Shown: positions 17,321 through 26,719, counted from the stretch's first letter. The stretch is 64,000 nucleotides of DNA from Promethearchaeota archaeon (GCA_011365055.1 RDOG01000008.1:1-64000); one strand, 5' to 3'. Numbers and translations are program-made. Notes: generated by a model not told the origin, from the sequence alone.

Positions 17321-18022
17321 GTGAAGCTACTGTCTTCAAAAAAAAAGAAAACGAAGAGCTTGATCGAAAGATTCGGTTATGAAGATGAAAAACTGTCAAT
17401 GCATTTACATGAAAAAATGTTACATTGGCTCGAAAATAAAAAAAATTGTGTTCAAATGCTCGAAAAATTAGGATGTATCGAAATAGTCATAAGTATAAAA
17501 CATAATTCAAGTTTTATTTATTGTGATTTTTATGAGGGTAAATGTACAGGTGGTTGTTATCCTAAAGAATCAAGAGCGCAGGGCGTCAATGATGTAATGA
17601 ACACTTGGAATGAAATGATTTCACATATAGAGTCTTATTACAAAAACGATATTAAAATTGTTAGAAAAAAAATTCTTGATAATATTGAAATAGAACCAGA
17701 AATTGAAGCGGAAAACAAGGAATTCATTGAAGCTAAAATATCTTTCAAAGAGCATTCTAAAAGGTTTGAAATTCCCAATCTACATAAAGATTGCTTTATA
17801 GATTTTAATACGATCAATTTTAAAAAGAAACAACCTTTTTATGTAAAAATAAAATCAAAAACAAATCAAATTGGTGAATTAATTAGACAAACTAATTTGA
17901 TACGGTCAAGTTTAAAGAGAGGAACATGGATTTTATTGACTACACAAAAAGGATTAAAAAAAAGATTAGATTCAGAAGGAATTCTTGTTTATAAATTAAA
18001 AGAAAAAACGAAAAATAATTAA
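17321..18022 (+). CDS. Hypothetical protein, possible degenerate nuclease-like C-terminus
   Basis: 233 residues from a GTG at 17321 preceded by gtaag; a longer leader without strong signals separates it from the previous gene (265 bp). The N-terminal half is helical and basic, with a Cys-containing YCDFYEGKCTGGCYP segment near residues 67-81. The C-terminal half (about 165-230) reads FIDFNTINF, then PFYVKIKSK, then GELIRQTNLIRSSL, then a TWILLTT strand and SEGILVYKL. This order of a D-bearing strand, an x-K-x-K strand, and a helix with GE..RQ resembles PD-(D/E)xK nuclease folds, but the expected acidic residue of the ExK motif is a lysine here. It may be an inactive or divergent member, or something else. 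Function unknown. Confidence 0.55.
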   Translation: MKLLSSKKKKTKSLIERFGYEDEKLSMHLHEKMLHWLENKKNCVQMLEKLGCIEIVISIKHNSSFIYCDFYEGKCTGGCYPKESRAQGVNDVMNTWNEMISHIESYYKNDIKIVRKKILDNIEIEPEIEAENKEFIEAKISFKEHSKRFEIPNLHKDCFIDFNTINFKKKQPFYVKIKSKTNQIGELIRQTNLIRSSLKRGTWILLTTQKGLKKRLDSEGILVYKLKEKTKNN

Positions 18023-18096
18023 TACTGATTTTTAAACTTTAATGGCGAGATAGATAAAAAAAAGATTAAACGATTTCGATTCCTGGTAAGTTTTTT

Positions 18097-18627
18097 TTAA
18101 AAACGTTGTAAAAGTAAATAGATTACAGTTATTACAGTTATTAATACAAGATTTATAATGTTGATAACCGTTAACCAAATTAAATAAATCATTACTATGA
18201 ATAGCCCAAAAATACTCCACGCTGTAAAAATTCCATACTCTAATAAGATCAAAAAATATGTTCTATGTTTTAACTTTCTTTGGTAACTTGTTGATCTAAT
18301 AAACAAGTAATTTTCTAACCTGAGAAAAAGAAAATAAGCATATATACCTAATGCTACAAACCCAGGAACAGAAATGCACTGAGAAATGATTATTATGATA
18401 AATAAGAAAATAAAATTACTATAAAGAAAAAGATAAAATTGATCCCCATAAATAAAATAAAATTGAGCCATTAATTCTGGAAAATATTCGTATATTCCAT
18501 ATGAAATGATAATAGAAATAATCCGAAGAATGAATGATAATGAAATTAATGTAATTGCTATTATCTTAGACGCTAGTTTAATTTTTTCATAAGTAACTTC
18601 CCCTTCAATTTCCTCAAAATCATTCAT
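18097..18627 (-). CDS. Small polytopic membrane protein, unrecognised
   Basis: 176 residues with an acidic, soluble start (MNDFEEIEGEVTYEK) followed by about four to five hydrophobic helices and a short basic end (LLQRF). Two helices lie within residues 20-50, one at about 65-100 including an ISQCISVPG turn, and two within 120-172. There are no recognisable motifs. It is convergent with the gene at 17321 and has its own promoter region upstream. It is probably an integral membrane protein of the cytoplasmic membrane; I cannot name a role. Confidence 0.65.
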   Translation of the reverse strand: MNDFEEIEGEVTYEKIKLASKIIAITLISLSFILRIISIIISYGIYEYFPELMAQFYFIYGDQFYLFLYSNFIFLFIIIIISQCISVPGFVALGIYAYFLFLRLENYLFIRSTSYQRKLKHRTYFLILLEYGIFTAWSIFGLFIVMIYLIWLTVINIINLVLITVITVIYLLLQRF

Positions 18628-18969
18628 TATTATTAATTTTTTAAATATGTGATAATAATTGTAAGTTACAACAGTTTGTGTAAGAATAAGATGTAAAGTT
18701 CAAAATTCGGAAATTTTATTATTAGACGAACAATTTTTGAAAATTAACATTTATAAAATGATCACTTTCTAATTCAAATTAATTTAGGGATTTTTTAAGT
18801 TCAAAAATTTCTATATTAAATCTTTTGTAAGTTTTAATCCAAATTGTTCAGTAAGATTTCATATTTTATGAATGGAAAATAATCATATTTCTGTCCAACA
18901 AGGTATTTTAAAGCCTTTCATTAAATTAAATCTTACTTTTTATAAATAAATAGTGATGAGTGAGTATTT
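18628..18969. other. Intergenic region between divergent genes, nothing clear
   Basis: 342 AT-rich bases between the divergent starts of two membrane protein genes. No ORF, tRNA-like fold or strong inverted repeat was seen. A gtgatgag stretch at about 18955 could act as a ribosome binding site for the TTG start at 18970. Confidence 0.4.
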
Positions 18970-19386
18970 TTGAGTGAAAAGATAGAAAAAAAACGTCTTC
19001 CAGAGCAAAGTGCGACTGGTAAGTCGGTTTTCGTGTTTTCGATATTAACTTCAATTTTCTATTTTGTGGCAGGCGGAGTAATCCTTCCATTTCCTGACAT
19101 GGCCGCGTCAACATTTACTTTTCAGTTTGATCATATTACGATGGCTATTTTAAACTTCATTTGCGGTATTGGATTAATTTTATCTGCGATTCCTATTCAT
19201 AAACGAAATTATTATTTAGGATCAGCTTGCATTCTGGGAGTTTCTGTTTTTGGATTCGTGATTGGAGGAGGTTTTTTAGTTTCCCCCCTTTGGGGATTGG
19301 CAAGTGCAATGATTGGATTCATTACAAATCCTTTAGAATGCAAATTATACGATAGAAAAATGGCAAAAACGGCAGATCAGACTTGA
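18970..19386 (+). CDS. Small membrane protein, about four helices
   Basis: 138 residues from a TTG start (ttgagtgaaaag), the only start that gives the full reading frame; the preceding gtgatgag may serve as ribosome binding site. After a charged start (SEKIEKKRLPEQ) come about four hydrophobic segments: VFVFSILTSIFYFVAGGVI, ITMAILNFICGIGLILSAI, YLGSACILGVSVFGFVIG and the following PLWGLASAMIGFI. The tail is charged. No family is recognised. It lies 182 bp ahead of the ABC transporter genes on the same strand, with an intergenic region large enough for a separate promoter. Confidence 0.62.
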   Translation: MSEKIEKKRLPEQSATGKSVFVFSILTSIFYFVAGGVILPFPDMAASTFTFQFDHITMAILNFICGIGLILSAIPIHKRNYYLGSACILGVSVFGFVIGGGFLVSPLWGLASAMIGFITNPLECKLYDRKMAKTADQT

Positions 19387-19568
19387 ATTATTTGTAAAAA
19401 CTATCATAAATTAAGTCTAAATCTTTGATACTTTTTTTATGTTTCATATGTTTTTTTTGTAAAATAATAAAAAAATGAATTGTATCAAGAAATAACATCA
19501 GATTTTATTAAATTAAAGAATATATCTCATAAAATTATCATAAATAGGTTTAAAAGGATTGATTAAAA

Positions 19569-20519
19569 ATGAACACTGAAGCAATCATTCAATTTAACAA
19601 TGTATCAAAAAAGTATAAAGATGTTCAAGCATTACAAGAAGTCTCTTTTTCCATAGATGAAGGAGATATATTTGGATACATCGGTCCGAACGGTGCAGGA
19701 AAAACGACAAGTATTAAGGTCATGGTTGGGTTGATTAAAGATTATAAGGGAGAAGTTTTGATAAAAGGAAAAAATATTTCCAAAAGTGAAAGCGAAATAC
19801 ATAAATTAATTGGTTTTTTACCTCAAGAAGTAGGATTTCAAGAGTGGAGAACTATTAATCATGCCCTAATTACATTTGGTTTGTTATCGAATATCCCGAG
19901 GACACAACTAAAAGAACGAATACAAGAGGTTTTGGAACTCGTAGGATTACCTGAATTACAAAATAAAAAAATTACACATTTATCTGGAGGAATGAAACAA
20001 AAATTAAGATTGGCACAAGCAATTCTTCACGATCCTGAAATTTTAATTTTAGATGAGCCATTGACTGGATTGGATCCAACTAGTAGGTTTCAAATGAAGA
20101 ATATCATAAAAAAATTAGGGGCACGAGGTAAAACAATCTTATTTTCTTCACATATTTTAAGTGACGTTCAAGATATTGCTTCACATATTGGTATTTTAAA
20201 TAGGGGAAAATTACTTAATTACGGAACTCCAAAGCAATTACAAGATGTTTTTCGAGTAGGAAATGATATTGAAATAAAAATAGACAACGATTCAGAAAAA
20301 TTATTAGAATTAAGAAAAGTAACAAATGTTATTTCATTATCAAAAATTAATTCTGAAAAATACTTGATTAAATTAGCTCCTAATGCAGATATCGATGATA
20401 CTATTCAAGAGATCTTACAATTTTTGTTAAAAGAAAAGGTTAAAATTAGAAATTTTAACTTTCTCACGCCAAGTTTAGAAGAGGTTTATTTAAAATATGT
20501 CCAGGAGGAAGAAACATGA
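19569..20519 (+). CDS. ABC transporter ATP-binding protein
   Basis: 316 residues. Walker A is GPNGAGKTT at residues 39-47, the Q-loop is FLPQEVGF near 95, the ABC signature is LSGGMKQK near 141-148, and Walker B is ILILDEP near 161-167, followed by the D-loop and the H-loop histidine (SSHILSD). The C-terminal extension of about 90 residues after residue 225 is typical of the CcmA/NatA/DrrA-type exporters. It energises transport by the permease encoded next, whose start overlaps its stop by four bases (ATGA), showing translational coupling. The ATG at 19569 follows an aggattgatt site. Substrate is unknown; drugs, lipids or sodium are among those moved by relatives. Confidence 0.95.
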   Translation: MNTEAIIQFNNVSKKYKDVQALQEVSFSIDEGDIFGYIGPNGAGKTTSIKVMVGLIKDYKGEVLIKGKNISKSESEIHKLIGFLPQEVGFQEWRTINHALITFGLLSNIPRTQLKERIQEVLELVGLPELQNKKITHLSGGMKQKLRLAQAILHDPEILILDEPLTGLDPTSRFQMKNIIKKLGARGKTILFSSHILSDVQDIASHIGILNRGKLLNYGTPKQLQDVFRVGNDIEIKIDNDSEKLLELRKVTNVISLSKINSEKYLIKLAPNADIDDTIQEILQFLLKEKVKIRNFNFLTPSLEEVYLKYVQEEET

Positions 20520-21178
20520 GCTTAGGTCTATTATATCTTGATGAGTTTAAAGGATATTATCAATCGAAAGTCATTATCATTTTATGGATAGGATTACCAA
20601 TCATAACCCTTTTATTACATTTCATTCCAAGCAATGAAGAAATACCGATTTCGAGCTTGGCAGCTTTAGTAGTAGCAAGTGTAGGAGGGACGATATCTAG
20701 TGTGATGATTAGCACAACAATCGTGAGCGAGATGAATCAAAACGTGTATGTATTATTTTTAGTGAGACCAGTCAAGAGAGCTAATTTACTTATAGCAAAA
20801 TTTTTAGCAGTCTATACTTGCCTAACAATAGCTACTGTACTTAGCGTGACCTCGGGCTTAATAGTTGATATATTTACAAAAGGTATGCCACAACAAGTCT
20901 TATTAGAAGATACTTTCGAATCTATAACCATTAGTCTCGCTGCCATGGCAATTGCAACCTCTGCAGGATTGTTAATAGGTTCTAATTCAAAAAGTATAGC
21001 AGTTGCAGCAATTCTTTCAATTTATTTGGGTAATCAACTATCAATAATTTCCATTCTGCCAGGAATATTTCTGAGTACTTGGATAAATCCGATTTTATTC
21101 TCCATACTAATCGGATTACCCACAACTATAGCATTATTGATAGTATCTATGATGTTATTTAATAAAAAACAATTTTAA
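20516..21178 (+). CDS. ABC transporter permease
   Basis: 220 residues with about six membrane helices: near 17-35, 48-68, 90-115, 140-160, 165-185 and 190-212. This fits an ABC-2-type permease, although at 220 residues it is shorter than the common 250-270. An invariant-looking loop MNQNVYVLFLVRPVKRANLL lies between helices 2 and 3, in the position where ABC-2 permeases contact the ATPase. The gene overlaps the ATPase gene by four bases and is probably made in fixed ratio with it. No second permease is encoded nearby, so the functional unit would be a homodimer with two ATPases. Confidence 0.88.
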   Translation: MSLGLLYLDEFKGYYQSKVIIILWIGLPIITLLLHFIPSNEEIPISSLAALVVASVGGTISSVMISTTIVSEMNQNVYVLFLVRPVKRANLLIAKFLAVYTCLTIATVLSVTSGLIVDIFTKGMPQQVLLEDTFESITISLAAMAIATSAGLLIGSNSKSIAVAAILSIYLGNQLSIISILPGIFLSTWINPILFSILIGLPTTIALLIVSMMLFNKKQF

Positions 21179-21271
21179 TCCTTTTTTTTATTATCAAGTT
21201 TGTTAAAGGAATTTTTACTAATAATTACCAATTTCATTTAGATTCTACTTTTTCTTCCCAAAAATACATAT

Positions 21272-22051
21272 TTATTCATATTTTTCAGATTCTAACAAAT
21301 TCTTCGCATTTTTTCCGCATGCAGGACAATTTTCATCACGAGTAATCGCGACTTTGTCAAAATTCATACCTTTTAAATCAAATAATATCAAAGTATCCGT
21401 CAATAATTTATCTTTTAACCCTATTAGATACTTGATACATTCAGTAGCTTCTAATAAACCTCCTACTCCAGGTGTTACACCGAGAACAGGAAGAGGTGTC
21501 TTGGATCTTGGAGCAGGTTCTTTGAAAAGACATCTATAACATGTTGTTTTTCTTGGAAGAACCGTCATAAATTGGCCCTCAAATCCCCGAACGCCTCCCA
21601 ATGTAAAGGGTTTATTAACCAAAATACATGCATCGTTGATTAGAAATTTAGCAAAAAAATTATCCGTTCCATCAATGACGAAATCAAAATCCTTGAAAAT
21701 AGAAACTGCATTTTTCGGAGTTAAAGGTTCTTGAAATAATTTAAATTTAACGTTTGGATTTAACCTTTCTAAAGTCATTTTTGCCGATTTAGTTTTGGGC
21801 ATGTTAATATTATCAGTATTATGAACGATTTGTCTTTGTAAATTTGATAAATCTAACGTATCCATGTCCATTAAACCAAGTATTCCTATCCCAGCAGCAG
21901 TCAGGTAATAAGTAATTATGGATCCTAAACCACCTGTCCCCACAACTAGAACTGAAGACGCTTTTAATTTTTTCTGACCTTCTTCTCCAATTTCTGGGAT
22001 TAATATTTGTCTCCCATATCGAATTTTTTCTTTTTCAGATAAATCAACCAT
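21272..22051 (-). CDS. E1-like (ThiF/MoeB/HesA) adenylyltransferase
   Basis: 259 residues. The family features are a RYGRQILIPEIG N-terminal arginine segment, the nucleotide-binding GTGGLGS at about 38-44, DMDTLDLSNLQRQ near 62-74, and DGTDNFFAK near 130. Zinc is held by CYRC near 170 and CPAC near 245. Such enzymes adenylate the C-terminal Gly-Gly of ThiS/MoaD/ubiquitin-like sulfur carriers. The usual catalytic Cys region (C-x-EAGV type) reads here as TPLPVLGVTPGVGG, without a cysteine, so thioester or persulfide formation at that site is unlikely. It is the third gene of the homocysteine operon (10 bp after the NIL-ferredoxin), suggesting a role in sulfur delivery. No sulfur-carrier gene is present in the window. 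Confidence 0.9.
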   Translation of the reverse strand: MVDLSEKEKIRYGRQILIPEIGEEGQKKLKASSVLVVGTGGLGSIITYYLTAAGIGILGLMDMDTLDLSNLQRQIVHNTDNINMPKTKSAKMTLERLNPNVKFKLFQEPLTPKNAVSIFKDFDFVIDGTDNFFAKFLINDACILVNKPFTLGGVRGFEGQFMTVLPRKTTCYRCLFKEPAPRSKTPLPVLGVTPGVGGLLEATECIKYLIGLKDKLLTDTLILFDLKGMNFDKVAITRDENCPACGKNAKNLLESEKYE

Positions 22052-22061
22052 AATTTTTCAC

Positions 22062-22466
22062 TTAAAATTGTTCCATTAATTTAGCTTCTGTACTTTTAAT
22101 GGCAAACCGAGGACAAGCATCCATGCATAATAAACAGTAAACGCACTTATCTTCATCAAATTCAATCGAAAAATCGTCACCATATTTTAAAGCTTTTACT
22201 CCACAGAGTGAAACACAAGCACCACAATCAATGCATAAATCTCTGTCAATTTCAATCATTCTTTTAGGATTTACAAAAATGCCTTCTGCTTCAAGTAAAG
22301 TTTTAACTTTTTCTGCATGTTCATCAGGGACACTTATTAATGCAGTTCCACCAAGTTCATTCATGCTTACGCTCAAAATATTTATTTTAATTCCTGATTG
22401 CATTACAATTTTCGATATAATTGGTTCTCGGGATTTTTCAGAATCAAAAACTAAGTATAAATCCAT
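22062..22466 (-). CDS. NIL-domain 2x[4Fe-4S] ferredoxin of the homocysteine pathway
   Basis: 134 residues. Residues 1-70 form a NIL domain (ferredoxin-like fold, also seen in methionine ABC transporter ATPases; here with VSMNELGGTALISV). Residues about 73-125 hold two 4Fe-4S motifs: CIDCGACVSLC and CVYCLLCMDAC. In methanogens this protein type acts with DUF39 in making homocysteine from aspartate semialdehyde and sulfide, presumably supplying reducing power. A strong GGAGGA ribosome binding site lies 9 to 10 bases before the ATG at 22466. It lies 15 bp after the DUF39 gene and 10 bp before the E1-like gene, a tight operon. Soluble, cytoplasmic. Confidence 0.93.
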   Translation of the reverse strand: MDLYLVFDSEKSREPIISKIVMQSGIKINILSVSMNELGGTALISVPDEHAEKVKTLLEAEGIFVNPKRMIEIDRDLCIDCGACVSLCGVKALKYGDDFSIEFDEDKCVYCLLCMDACPRFAIKSTEAKLMEQF

Positions 22467-22481
22467 ATTACTATTCCTCCT

Positions 22482-23981
22482 TTATCTCCTCCTACCTAAT
22501 AAACTAGATAAATCTTCACTTGAAATCATACCAAGTAATTTCTTTTTCTTATCAATAACTGCTAATGCAGATATGTTATGTTTTTCCATTACACGCGCAG
22601 CGGTACGCGCTTCATCATCAGGTCCGATTGAAATTACCTTTTTTACAACGATATCTTCTAATGTTTTGGCATTCGTTGCAATGCCGCGGGTAAGATCAAA
22701 AGAGGTTACGATTCCTTTTAAGATATTATTCTCATCCACAACAAAATGATGATTCACGTTCGACTTACAAATATTTTTGGCGACCGTTTCTATCGTATCT
22801 GTAATTTTTATAGTGAATGGTTTTCTCATAATAGCCATTACATATGTTATTTCCTCTGTCATTTTCATGGGATGGAAATCTGTGTTTGTGGGCAAGTTTT
22901 CAACAGGTTTTGTAAGGAAAAAACGTGCTTCTTCGAGCCATGTTTTTAATATTCGTGCAATTTTTTTGGACATTTTTTGACTGGACATAGAAGAAACTCT
23001 AACTGTTTTTTCGTCAAGAACCATACTGCCAGATTTTAACTGTTTATAATTCACTTTGCGTAATTCGGGTCTATTTCTTCGCCCTATTCCATAGTCCAAA
23101 ACAGAGGTGTAAATATCCTCATCCCTAATGCCCGTTTTTTTAGCAAGACCTTTATTTAAAATGGGAATAGGAATACCTAATCCTACAAACATTGAGGTTC
23201 CATAATTTTTAAACGAAACACCTTTTAAATATTCATTAGTCATTTTTTTCATGTCTCCAGTAACCATTATTGTTCCATATCCACTTTTTGGACTATGTTG
23301 TGTCCCTTGAGAAGTCACGTATCCAATACCTCCACCTAAAAAAATCCTAGTACCAATTCCAATCGTTTCATAATCGGGATCATTTGATAGAGGATTCAAA
23401 CATCCAGCTCCCGAAAAAGATGCATTCGCAAATTTTGGTAATAACTTACCCATGTAAGTGTAAATGGTTTCATCTCTACTGTTTGTTGCCACGGAATATC
23501 TTTGATAAGCATTTCTTGGATTGCAGAGTATTGCTTGGTTCAAATCATGAATATTGAAATCCGTATCAACCCTGGTTCTTGGATAACAATCTGTTGCATA
23601 TGCAGTTGCTCTCAGATGAATGTGATCACCAGCAACTAATGTTTCAATGATATGTCCACCACCATAATTATTATCAGTTTCAGATCTTCTAGTAACTCCG
23701 ATATAACAATCTACAGCAGCATTACCATGATATGCATGAACATCGTTCAACCATACGTGTTCCATTTTAATAGGAGGATCTGAATGACCGAAATTTAGGA
23801 AAGCACCACTTGAACACATCGCACCGAATGTTCCGGTAGTAACAACATCGATATCTCTTGCAGCTACTTCAATTCCATCATTTTCAACTATTTCGCTCAT
23901 TTTATCAGCAGTTACAACAACAATATCGCCATTTTTTATTTTTTTATTGATATCTTCATAATTCCTTAAGGTCTCGCTCAT
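22482..23981 (-). CDS. Homocysteine biosynthesis protein (DUF39) with CBS pair
   Basis: 499 residues. Residues 1 to about 375 are the DUF39 domain, required with the NIL-ferredoxin for homocysteine synthesis in anaerobic archaea. Visible conserved-looking parts are TTGTFGAMCSSGAFLNFGH, GHIIETLVAGDHIHLRATAY and the FLGGGIGYV glycine motif. Cysteines near residues 56 and 195 (GAGCLNPL) could be the sulfur acceptor and donor. Residues about 382-499 are two CBS domains, which bind adenine nucleotides or S-adenosylmethionine and would give allosteric control; the CBS fusion is common in DUF39 proteins. The ATG at 23981 has a GAGGTG site. First gene of the operon with the ferredoxin and the E1-like enzyme. 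Cytoplasmic. Confidence 0.93.
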   Translation of the reverse strand: MSETLRNYEDINKKIKNGDIVVVTADKMSEIVENDGIEVAARDIDVVTTGTFGAMCSSGAFLNFGHSDPPIKMEHVWLNDVHAYHGNAAVDCYIGVTRRSETDNNYGGGHIIETLVAGDHIHLRATAYATDCYPRTRVDTDFNIHDLNQAILCNPRNAYQRYSVATNSRDETIYTYMGKLLPKFANASFSGAGCLNPLSNDPDYETIGIGTRIFLGGGIGYVTSQGTQHSPKSGYGTIMVTGDMKKMTNEYLKGVSFKNYGTSMFVGLGIPIPILNKGLAKKTGIRDEDIYTSVLDYGIGRRNRPELRKVNYKQLKSGSMVLDEKTVRVSSMSSQKMSKKIARILKTWLEEARFFLTKPVENLPTNTDFHPMKMTEEITYVMAIMRKPFTIKITDTIETVAKNICKSNVNHHFVVDENNILKGIVTSFDLTRGIATNAKTLEDIVVKKVISIGPDDEARTAARVMEKHNISALAVIDKKKKLLGMISSEDLSSLLGRRR

Positions 23982-24103
23982 TGTAACACCTCAATATAAC
24001 AATGTAATGAATTTTCACCTTTTATATTAAACGCAAATTCATTTAATTCTATTTGAAAAGTATCTTTAAAAGTACCTATTTCGATTTGTAAAATGGAAAA
24101 AAA

Positions 24104-25384
24104 ATGACAGAAAATTTTGAAGCTAAGAAAGAAATTAAACAAAATAATTTAGAAGCTGAAAGCTGGAAACCTTACTTTACCTATCTGACCATTTATCTGT
24201 CAATATTTACATTTTTCTATTTTTTTGCTATCACGTATAGAATATTTACAATTAATGAAATTGCTGCATATTTACTAAATGTAAATGTTAAAGATATGCC
24301 CTTTATTTTCGGATTTATTGGCATCGGAACATTATTTGTAATGTTTACGAGAAGAATTGCAGATTTACCGGCTATTGGAAGGAAAAAAGCAACAATTATT
24401 TATGGTGTTGTCAGTCTATCTTTTTATCTTTTAAGTTATTTTATGTATAATGTGATTCTTTTTATTCTCATTAGGTTGATTGGAGTCATGTTTGCTATTA
24501 ATTTATCTAGTCTCATAGTTTCAGAAGAAGTCCCTGCGAAATATCGAGGACGAGTAAGTGGTATTATCTTGGGTTTTGGTATGATGTCCAGCCTTTTAGC
24601 ATCATATTTCTCCATGCTATTTGACATCTTTCCAGCAAATACTTGGCAATTAATTTTTCTTTTTGTAAATATACCTGGAATAATTCTCATTATATTATTA
24701 GGGTTGAAAATGAAGGAAACAAGACGATTTGAATCAATCAAAGGGCAAAACAAGAATTCTCGGTTATTTGGTATTTTTACGAAAAAAAATTTTAAACCAT
24801 TATTATTGTGCAGTTTAATTGTTCTGTTTATAGGTCAAATATTTTTAACTATCAAATCATATTTCAAACCATACTTATTAGAATTAGGATATTCACTTCA
24901 AGATATTGGGATTTTGGCCATATTTGCCTATATTGGCTCAATTATAGGTTATTATGCATCAGGTTTTCTATCAGATCATTTTGGGAGAAAAAAGGCGATA
25001 TTTATTTCTTTATCGATCTATTTTGTAGGTAGTATTTTTTTCTTATTTTTCATTCCTTATTATTTCATTAATATTGGGTTTTTTATTGTTAATTTGACTT
25101 TTTCTATTTTTTATACTACTGGAGAATTACTTTCAGCTGAATTTTTTCCTACGGCTGAAAGGTCAACAGCAATGGGGTGGATTACATTCTTTTCTAGTAT
25201 AGGAACCATCATCGGAAGTTTAATAATTACACCTATAAGCTATTTAATAGGATGGCAAGGAGTATTTTTATTGATTGGAAATATTGGAATTTTAGGAGTC
25301 ATAATTAGTATTATCTTTCTGCCTGAAACGAAGGGGCGAGTTTTAGAAGAGATAGTCTATACTGAAATTGACCATGTTACCTAA
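24104..25384 (+). CDS. MFS transporter (sugar-porter type), copy 1
   Basis: 426 residues with twelve predicted helices. Family signatures are visible: GRKK after helix 2 (ADLPAIGRKKATII), a cytoplasmic EEVPAKYRGRVSGI motif after helix 4 (the E-x6-R-G of sugar porters), DHFGRKKA between helices 8 and 9, and LPETKGR at the end of helix 12, followed by LEEI. A charged N-terminal tail of about 40 residues precedes helix 1. It is closely related to the next gene, so the pair arose by tandem duplication. It is divergent from the DUF39 operon, so the 122 bp between 23981 and 24104 holds both promoters. Substrate not identifiable; sugars, organic acids or aromatic acids are typical for the family. 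Confidence 0.93.
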   Translation: MTENFEAKKEIKQNNLEAESWKPYFTYLTIYLSIFTFFYFFAITYRIFTINEIAAYLLNVNVKDMPFIFGFIGIGTLFVMFTRRIADLPAIGRKKATIIYGVVSLSFYLLSYFMYNVILFILIRLIGVMFAINLSSLIVSEEVPAKYRGRVSGIILGFGMMSSLLASYFSMLFDIFPANTWQLIFLFVNIPGIILIILLGLKMKETRRFESIKGQNKNSRLFGIFTKKNFKPLLLCSLIVLFIGQIFLTIKSYFKPYLLELGYSLQDIGILAIFAYIGSIIGYYASGFLSDHFGRKKAIFISLSIYFVGSIFFLFFIPYYFINIGFFIVNLTFSIFYTTGELLSAEFFPTAERSTAMGWITFFSSIGTIIGSLIITPISYLIGWQGVFLLIGNIGILGVIISIIFLPETKGRVLEEIVYTEIDHVT

Positions 25385-25434
25385 GATGGAAAGAGAAAAT
25401 TTTATTTATTAAATTCTGGCAGTAAATTTTAATC

Positions 25435-26712
25435 ATGAATAATAATGAAATATCGAAAAATATACAAGCAGAAGTTGAAGAATGGAATTCATATCTCACT
25501 TATTTAGTGGTCTTCTTATCGGTTATCTCTTTTTTCTATATTTTTATCGTCACTTATAGGGTCTTCATTCCAAATGAAATAGCTAATTATTTATTGGGTA
25601 TTCAAGTACAAGATCTATATTATATAAGTGCAATTGCAGGTATTGGATCATTATTAGCTATTTTTTTCAAGCGTTTATCTGATCATCCATATTTTGGAAG
25701 AAAGAAATCAACGATAATTTTTGCAATTTCAATGTATGCTTTAGCAAGTATTAATATTTTCATTTATAATCTAATTTTAAACACAATAGTTTTAACAATT
25801 ACAAATATGTTAACGATTAGCAATACAAGTATAATTGTCTCGGAAGAGGTTCCAGCCAAATACAGGGGTCGAGCTGCAGGGATTATAAGTGCATCAGGCA
25901 TGTCTTCATCATTATTAGCTTCCTTTTTAGCAACACAATTTTTTATTTGGCCTGAACATTCATGGCAATTATTTTTTATCCTCATAACAATTCCAGGAAT
26001 GATAATTGTATTGATAATGGGATTTAAAATTAAAGAAACAAGACGTTTCTTACTAACTAAAGATAATAATACAAAGGGAAAACAAGTTAATTTTAGGGAG
26101 GTATTTGAAAGAAAGAATATAAGACCATTAATATTGATAAGTTTGATTATTTTTTTAACATATTGGATATTTATGACCATAAAATCTTATTTCAAACCTT
26201 ATATGCTAGAATTAGGATTTTCTAACTTGGATATCGGTATCATGGGTATGTTATCTTACCCAGGATCAATGATAGGTTACTTTTCTTCAGGATATTTATC
26301 TGATCATTTTGGAAGGAAAGGAACAATTTGTTTTGGAGTTAGTGTTTATTTTATTGGGACTTTATTCTTTTTATTTTCAAATCAATTTTGGATTATGCTT
26401 ATAGGAGCTTTAATCGTAAATTTGACATGGGGAATATTTTATACTACATGTGAGTTATTATCTACAGAGTTTTTCAATACTAAAATAAGAGCAACCGCAC
26501 AAGGAGTCATTTTCTTTTTTGGATCTACTTCTATAGTGCTTGGTGGTTTAATTATGGCTCCAATCAGTAAAATTTTTGGGTGGCAGAATTTATTTTTTTG
26601 GATTGGTACTTTCTCAATAATCTGCGTTATAATTACAGTCTTATTATTACCTGAAACAAAAGGAAGAGTATTAGAGGAAATCATTATAACAGAAATAAAT
26701 GGCGGAATTTAA
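25435..26712 (+). CDS. MFS transporter (sugar-porter type), copy 2
   Basis: 425 residues with twelve helices and the same signature set as the gene before it: GRKKSTII, SEEVPAKYRGRAAGI, DHFGRKGT and LPETKGRVLEEI. It starts 50 bp after copy 1 and is probably co-transcribed. Identity between the two is high in the signatures, but helices 1, 5, 7 and 10, which line the substrate path in this family, differ noticeably, so different substrates are possible. The end overlaps the earliest possible start of the cyclophilin-like gene. No substrate can be named from sequence. Confidence 0.93.
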   Translation: MNNNEISKNIQAEVEEWNSYLTYLVVFLSVISFFYIFIVTYRVFIPNEIANYLLGIQVQDLYYISAIAGIGSLLAIFFKRLSDHPYFGRKKSTIIFAISMYALASINIFIYNLILNTIVLTITNMLTISNTSIIVSEEVPAKYRGRAAGIISASGMSSSLLASFLATQFFIWPEHSWQLFFILITIPGMIIVLIMGFKIKETRRFLLTKDNNTKGKQVNFREVFERKNIRPLILISLIIFLTYWIFMTIKSYFKPYMLELGFSNLDIGIMGMLSYPGSMIGYFSSGYLSDHFGRKGTICFGVSVYFIGTLFFLFSNQFWIMLIGALIVNLTWGIFYTTCELLSTEFFNTKIRATAQGVIFFFGSTSIVLGGLIMAPISKIFGWQNLFFWIGTFSIICVIITVLLLPETKGRVLEEIIITEINGGI

Positions 26713-26719
26713 CTTGAAC

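Noticed and set aside
22231..22749. 172-residue frame opposite the homocysteine operon
   Set aside because: Antisense to NIL-ferredoxin and DUF39 genes, both with clear motifs.
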